From Parvibaculum sp040216885 (GTDB lineage Bacteria; Pseudomonadota; Alphaproteobacteria; Parvibaculales; Parvibaculaceae): 64,000 nt of DNA. Positions 60,279 through 64,000 of the stretch are shown here, in pieces. The position numbers and the translations under genes are program-made. The stretch lies in NCBI GenBank assembly GCA_040216885.1, contig JAVJOG010000008.1, positions 62,001-126,000 on the forward strand. Direction: 5' to 3'. Position 1 is the stretch's first letter, and every line of letters starts with the position of its first letter. The notes beneath the pieces are model-generated. The model was not told the DNA's origin and did not search any database. It saw only the letters and a program-made list of their open reading frames with translations.

Positions 60279-60857
60279 TTGAAGCTCTTCCTGAAGCTTC
60301 TGGCATCTTTTGTCGTTGCGCTCGTTCTGGGCGTCGGATCGGCGCTGCTGCTTCTGCGCGGCGGCCTTGGCGGCACGATCGCTGTCGGCCCGTGGATGAC
60401 CAGCGACGTCATCGGCTCCGCCGACGCCGATCCCTATACACGGGCCCGCGTCGCCATCGGCGGCCTGCTGGCTCTCAATCGCAGCGAGACGATCTACTTC
60501 ACCGCCGCGACAGACAGCGACGGCGAAGCGCTGCGCATGCAATGCACCTACAAGATCATCGGCTCCGATCCGCCGGCGCGCTGGTGGAGCATCACGGCCT
60601 ATGCCGCCGACCATTATCTGATTCCCAATCCGCAAGACCGCTATTCCTATGGCGGCAACACGGTGGCGCGCGAGGATGACGGCAGTTTCGTCATTTCGGC
60701 CGGTCCGTCGGCCGGCGGCGGCAACTGGATACCGACCGGCGAGACCGACGGGACGTTCACGCTGACACTTCGACTTTACAATCCGACCGAGGAAGCGGCG
60801 CGCGATCCGTCCGGGATCGTGCTGCCGCGCATCGCCAGGGAGGCGTGCGCACCATGA
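60279..60857 (+). CDS. DUF1214 membrane-anchored protein
   Basis: A 192-aa protein with an N-terminal anchor (LKLLASFVVALVLGVGSALL) and a DUF1214 domain: SITAYAADHYLIPNPQDRYS, NWIPTGETDGTFTLTLRLYN. The start is TTG 60279 because GGGGGAATA lies just before it and the anchor begins there. Its stop overlaps the start of the DUF1254 gene (ATGA), so the pair is translated together. Such domains are often found joined in one protein (DUF1254-DUF1214), so this pair may be the split form of one activity. Function unknown. Confidence 0.85.
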   Translation: MKLFLKLLASFVVALVLGVGSALLLLRGGLGGTIAVGPWMTSDVIGSADADPYTRARVAIGGLLALNRSETIYFTAATDSDGEALRMQCTYKIIGSDPPARWWSITAYAADHYLIPNPQDRYSYGGNTVAREDDGSFVISAGPSAGGGNWIPTGETDGTFTLTLRLYNPTEEAARDPSGIVLPRIAREACAP

Positions 60858-61375
60858 AGACATGGCCCATGTGGATCGCCGGCACCATCGTGCTTGCCGC
60901 CGTCTTTCATATCCTGACGATATTCGCCCTGCCCTACGGCATCATGGACCGTGCCATGGCCGGCATTGCCGCGCAGGCCGGTGGCGTCAACAAGCCGGTC
61001 TATCCCGAGCCCGTGACGGCGGCGTCGCGCGGCATCGTCCGTCCCAGCCCCGATCTTCTCTACACCGCCTGCGCCTACGATGTCGGCGCGCGGCCGCTGC
61101 GCATTACGTCGCCGGTGCCCGAAACCTACTGGTCGCTGTCGATGTTTGCGTCCAACACCGACAATTTCTTCGTCGTCAACGACCGGCAGGCCAATGCCGG
61201 TTCGATCGAAATCATCCTCGCGACAGACGAAACCGCGAATGGCGGCAACGGCGCGCCGCTCGTCGTGGCGCCGTCGAGCCGCGGCATCATCCTCTTTCGT
61301 TCGCTGATCGCCTCCGAGGAGGAGCGCGCCAGCATCGACGCCATGCGGCGGCAGTCCGGTTGCGAACCGCTCTGA
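60854..61375 (+). CDS. DUF1254 membrane-anchored protein
   Basis: A 173-aa protein with an N-terminal transmembrane helix (WIAGTIVLAAVFHILTIFA) and a DUF1254-type domain: RPSPDLLYTACAYDVGARPL, SPVPETYWSLSMFASNTDNF. The start ATG 60854 has GGGAGG at normal distance and overlaps the DUF1214 stop by four bases. The pair probably forms a complex in the periplasm. The NMT1-type ABC transporter gene follows after 99 bases on the same strand. Confidence 0.87.
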   Translation: MKTWPMWIAGTIVLAAVFHILTIFALPYGIMDRAMAGIAAQAGGVNKPVYPEPVTAASRGIVRPSPDLLYTACAYDVGARPLRITSPVPETYWSLSMFASNTDNFFVVNDRQANAGSIEIILATDETANGGNGAPLVVAPSSRGIILFRSLIASEEERASIDAMRRQSGCEPL

Positions 61376-61474
61376 CCCGGCTTCCGCACCCTTTCGTGCA
61401 GTAGCCCTGCGGGTTTCCCGCTGATACCATCGCCTCCGTTCTCGCGCGGCCGCGCGTTCCAGGGGGAGGCCTCA

Positions 61475-62521
61475 ATGAACCGGAATCTGATTTTGGGTGC
61501 CGTTGCGGCGGCGGTGGCAGTTGCCGTCGTCATCGTGCTGGCGGTCGGGCCCGGCGGCGGCCGGGACGCGAGCGGCCTCACCCGCGTCAGCTTCGCCACC
61601 GACTGGAAGGCCCAGGCCGAGCATGGCGGCTTCTATCAGGCGCTCGCCAACGGCTACTACGCCGAAGCCGGGCTCGACGTCAAAATCGTGCAAGGAGGTC
61701 CCGGCATCAACGTGCCGCAACTGCTCGCCGCGCAGGCGGTCGATTTCGGCATCGGCTCCAACAATTTCATTCCGCTCAACATCGTCGTGGCCGGCGCCGG
61801 TGCCCGGGCCGTGATGGCGACTTTCCAGAAAGACCCGCAGGTCTTCATCACGCATCCGCGCGAGGACGTGAAGTCGATTGCCGACATGAAAGGCAAGCCG
61901 ATCATGGTGTCGGACGCGACCGTGAGTGCGTTCTGGCAATGGCTGAAGGCGAAATACGGTTTCGAGGACAGCCAGATCCGCAAATACACCTTCAACCTCG
62001 CGCCGTTCCTGACCGATCCGTCCGCCATCCAGCAGGGCTATCTCTCTTCCGAGCCCTACATGATCCGCAAGGAAGCCGGCATCGAGCCGCAAGTGTTCCT
62101 GCTCTCGGACTATGGCTATCCGGGCTATGCGGCCGTCATTCTCGCCGCCGACCGTACGATCGCCGAGCGGCCGGAAGCCGTCCAGGCTTTCGTCGATGCC
62201 AGCATTCGCGGCTGGGTCAGCTATCTCCATGGCGATCCCGCACCGGCCAATGCACTCATCAAGCGCGACAATCCGGAAATGACCGACGATGTGATCGCCA
62301 ATGCGATTTCGATGATGAAGAAATACGGCATCGTCGAGGCCGGCGGCACGGCGACGCTCGGCATCGGCGCGATGACGGAGGCGCGCTGGAAGGACTTCTA
62401 CCTGACGATGGTGACAGCCGGCGTCTATTCGGCGGGCCTCGACGTCCATAGCGCCTACACGCTGGAGTTCGTCAACCAGGGCGCCGGGCTCGATCTCAAG
62501 AAGCAACTCACCGGCGAATAG
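61475..62521 (+). CDS. NMT1/THI5-like (SsuA-family) ABC transporter substrate-binding protein
   Basis: A 348-aa periplasmic binding protein with a signal peptide or anchor (LGAVAAAVAVAVVIVLAVG). VSFATDWKAQAEHGGFYQAL and GYYAEAGLDVKIVQGGPGIN are typical of the NMT1/THI5 group, which binds thiamine pyrimidines, sulfonates, nitrate or riboflavin. The rest (DMKGKPIMVSDATVSAFWQW, QQGYLSSEPYMIRKEAGIEP) fits. No thi, ssu or tau enzyme gene is adjacent, so the substrate stays open. GGGGGAGG precedes the ATG. It is the first gene of an importer operon with ATPase and permease. Confidence 0.9.
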   Translation: MNRNLILGAVAAAVAVAVVIVLAVGPGGGRDASGLTRVSFATDWKAQAEHGGFYQALANGYYAEAGLDVKIVQGGPGINVPQLLAAQAVDFGIGSNNFIPLNIVVAGAGARAVMATFQKDPQVFITHPREDVKSIADMKGKPIMVSDATVSAFWQWLKAKYGFEDSQIRKYTFNLAPFLTDPSAIQQGYLSSEPYMIRKEAGIEPQVFLLSDYGYPGYAAVILAADRTIAERPEAVQAFVDASIRGWVSYLHGDPAPANALIKRDNPEMTDDVIANAISMMKKYGIVEAGGTATLGIGAMTEARWKDFYLTMVTAGVYSAGLDVHSAYTLEFVNQGAGLDLKKQLTGE

Positions 62522-62540
62522 GGAGCGGTCGCGCAAGCCC

Positions 62541-63320
62541 ATGACCTCAGCCGACGCGCCGACACGGCCTCCGCTGCTCACGCTGACCGGCGTCGCCAAG
62601 ACCTATGACGGCGGCACGGTGGCGCTTTCGGGTGTCGACGCGGACATTCGCCGCGGCGATTTCGTCTCGCTGGTCGGGCCTTCGGGTTGCGGCAAGAGCA
62701 CGCTGCTGCGGATCGTCGCCGGACTGATCGCGCCGAGCGCGGGCGATGTTCGCTGGCACACGGCCGACGGCGCGCGGCCTGCCGATATCGGCTTCGTTTT
62801 TCAGGATGCGACGCTGATGCCCTGGGCATCGGTTCTCGACAATGTGCACCTGCCGCTGAAACTTCGCGGTGTTGCGCTCGAAAAGGCAAAGCCGCAATTG
62901 ATGGATGCGCTGGCGCGAGTCGGCCTCGCCGATTTCTCAGGCGCATTCCCCCGCGAGCTTTCCGGCGGCATGAAGATGCGCGTGTCGCTGGCGCGCGCGC
63001 TGGTGACCGAGCCGCCGGTGCTGCTGATGGACGAGCCTTTCGCGGCGCTTGACGAGTTCACGCGCGAGAAACTCGACGACGACCTGCTCGAGCTCTGGCG
63101 CCGCCAGCGCTGGACGGTGATTTTCGTCACGCACAGCATTTACGAATCCGTCTATCTGTCGGAACGTGTGCTGGTGATGGGTGCACGGCCGGGACGCGTC
63201 CTCGACGAGGTTGCGATCGGCGCGCCGCATCCGCGCGGGCCCGCTTTCCGCCGTTCGCATGACTATGTCGATTACTGCGCGGCGGTCAGCGCCGCCTTGC
63301 GCGACGGGGTCTTGGCATGA
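62541..63320 (+). CDS. ABC transporter ATP-binding protein (SsuB/TauB type)
   Basis: A 259-aa ATPase of the nitrate/sulfonate/pyrimidine import group. Walker A is GPSGCGKST, Q-loop FVFQDATLMPWASVLDNVHL, signature LSGGMKMRVSLARAL and Walker B LLMDEPFAALDE. The D- and H-loop (VTHSIYESVYLSERVLVMG) are intact. It lies 19 bases after the binding protein gene and overlaps the permease start by four bases (ATGA). Confidence 0.95.
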   Translation: MTSADAPTRPPLLTLTGVAKTYDGGTVALSGVDADIRRGDFVSLVGPSGCGKSTLLRIVAGLIAPSAGDVRWHTADGARPADIGFVFQDATLMPWASVLDNVHLPLKLRGVALEKAKPQLMDALARVGLADFSGAFPRELSGGMKMRVSLARALVTEPPVLLMDEPFAALDEFTREKLDDDLLELWRRQRWTVIFVTHSIYESVYLSERVLVMGARPGRVLDEVAIGAPHPRGPAFRRSHDYVDYCAAVSAALRDGVLA

Positions 63321-64000
63321 ACGGCGAGGACAGCGCCATGTCGCATCTCGCGCGCATCGTCGTGCCCATCGCCGTCGGCATCGCCTTTCTGGGAATCTGG
63401 GAAGCATGTGTACGGCTGGGCGACGTGCCACTCTTCGTGCTGCCGCCGCCGAGCGCGATCGGGGCAAGCCTTGTCGCCAATTTCGGTTCGCTGATGGGGT
63501 CGCTCTGGGTGACGTTGCGCGTGACGCTGATGGCCTTCGTGCTCGCTGCGGCCGGCGGCATCGGCCTTGCCATTCTGTTTTCGCAAAGCCGCCGGATCGA
63601 GATGGCGCTTTTTCCCTACGCGGTCGTCCTGCAGGTGACGCCTGTCGTCGCCATCGCGCCACTGATCCTGATCTGGGTCGGCTACGACCGTGTCGAACTC
63701 GCCGTGCTGATCCTTGCCTGGATGGTCGCCTTCTTTCCGATCCTCTCCAACACGACGCTCGGCCTGCGCTCGGCCGACCACAATCTGCGCGACCTCTTCC
63801 GGCTCTATGGCGCCAGCCGCTGGCAGGTGCTGAGCGAGCTGCAACTGCCCTCGGCGCTGCCCTACATTCTGGCGGGCATGAAAATTTCCGGCGGGCTGGC
63901 GCTGATCGGCGCCGTCGTCGCCGAATTCGTCGCCGGTTCGGGCACTGGCGCGGGGCTTGCCTGGCGCATCGTCGAGGCCGGCTACCGGCTCGACATCCCT
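63317..64000 (+). CDS. ABC transporter permease (SsuC/TauC type), cut by right edge
   Basis: The first 228 residues of a polytopic permease. IVVPIAVGIAFLGIWEACV forms the first helix, and VGYDRVELAVLILAWMVAFF lies in the central region. The EAA loop, which contacts the ATPase, is in LFRLYGASRWQVLSELQLPS. The ATG at 63317 overlaps the ATPase stop by four bases; ATG 63338 (MSHLAR) is an alternative. The frame is open at position 64000, so the C-terminus is missing. Confidence 0.95.
   Translation, partial: MNGEDSAMSHLARIVVPIAVGIAFLGIWEACVRLGDVPLFVLPPPSAIGASLVANFGSLMGSLWVTLRVTLMAFVLAAAGGIGLAILFSQSRRIEMALFPYAVVLQVTPVVAIAPLILIWVGYDRVELAVLILAWMVAFFPILSNTTLGLRSADHNLRDLFRLYGASRWQVLSELQLPSALPYILAGMKISGGLALIGAVVAEFVAGSGTGAGLAWRIVEAGYRLDIP

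Noticed and set aside
61376..61474. Possible thiamine riboswitch before the NMT1-type binding protein
   Set aside because: ACCCTTTCGTGC and CGCTGATACC recall TPP motifs, but the order and the conserved CTGAGA / GAACCTGATC segments are absent.

Overview
The window is GC-rich (about two-thirds G+C by eye) and reads as the chromosome of an alphaproteobacterium, most likely Hyphomicrobiales/Parvibaculum-like. The lineage call rests on gene order and family content, not on a database search. Supporting signs are the order ccmI-(x)-ccmE-ccmF-ccmH-degP-response regulator-kinase-glnE, a FeuP/FeuQ-type two-component system behind a PepSY protein, a gene transfer agent (GTA) cluster in the Rhodobacter capsulatus order, a GTTC-N7-GTTC LexA box, and lipid/CoA metabolism genes.

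Layout. 1-6.0 kb (minus): an ECF sigma factor cut by the edge, a periplasmic protein with six EF-hand loops, and a three-gene operon of two phytoene-desaturase-like flavoproteins with a GcvT-like protein. 6.2-17.9 kb (minus): glnE, a two-component system, DegP and the cytochrome c maturation genes, with a GH46-type chitosanase sitting between ccmI and ccmE. 18-28.4 kb: penicillin acylase family protein, PAS histidine kinase, CaiB-type CoA transferase with a PLP enzyme, an unknown 486-aa protein, cold-shock protein, YihY membrane protein, and a small transcription unit encoding a 36-aa peptide behind a near-perfect Shine-Dalgarno. 28.4-35.6 kb (minus): glycine-zipper lipoprotein, FeuPQ-like system, and an SDR/two acyl-CoA dehydrogenases/nitroreductase operon.

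35.8-53.2 kb (minus) is the centrepiece: a GTA cluster with terS, terL, portal, protease, capsid, connectors, tail tube, short tape measure, and the g12-g15 baseplate/tip genes. Directly downstream lie a SleB-type cell wall hydrolase and a small holin-like protein behind a promoter with a consensus -35 and a LexA box. I read this as a possible SOS-controlled lysis cassette for GTA release. The cluster is interrupted between terL and portal by a lower-GC insert (HicB-like and HicA-like genes plus a membrane protein) that has its own terminator and a partial copy of the terL 3' end. A second terminator and a palindromic repeat lie between the portal side and the protease, and a plus-strand membrane protein gene lies inside the cluster.

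53.4-64 kb: Nudix hydrolase, PiT phosphate transporter, YcgN-like cysteine cluster protein, class A PBP, Uup-like ABC-F ATPase, a DUF1214/DUF1254 pair, and an NMT1/SsuABC-type ABC importer whose permease runs off the right edge. I saw no tRNA, rRNA or CRISPR array.
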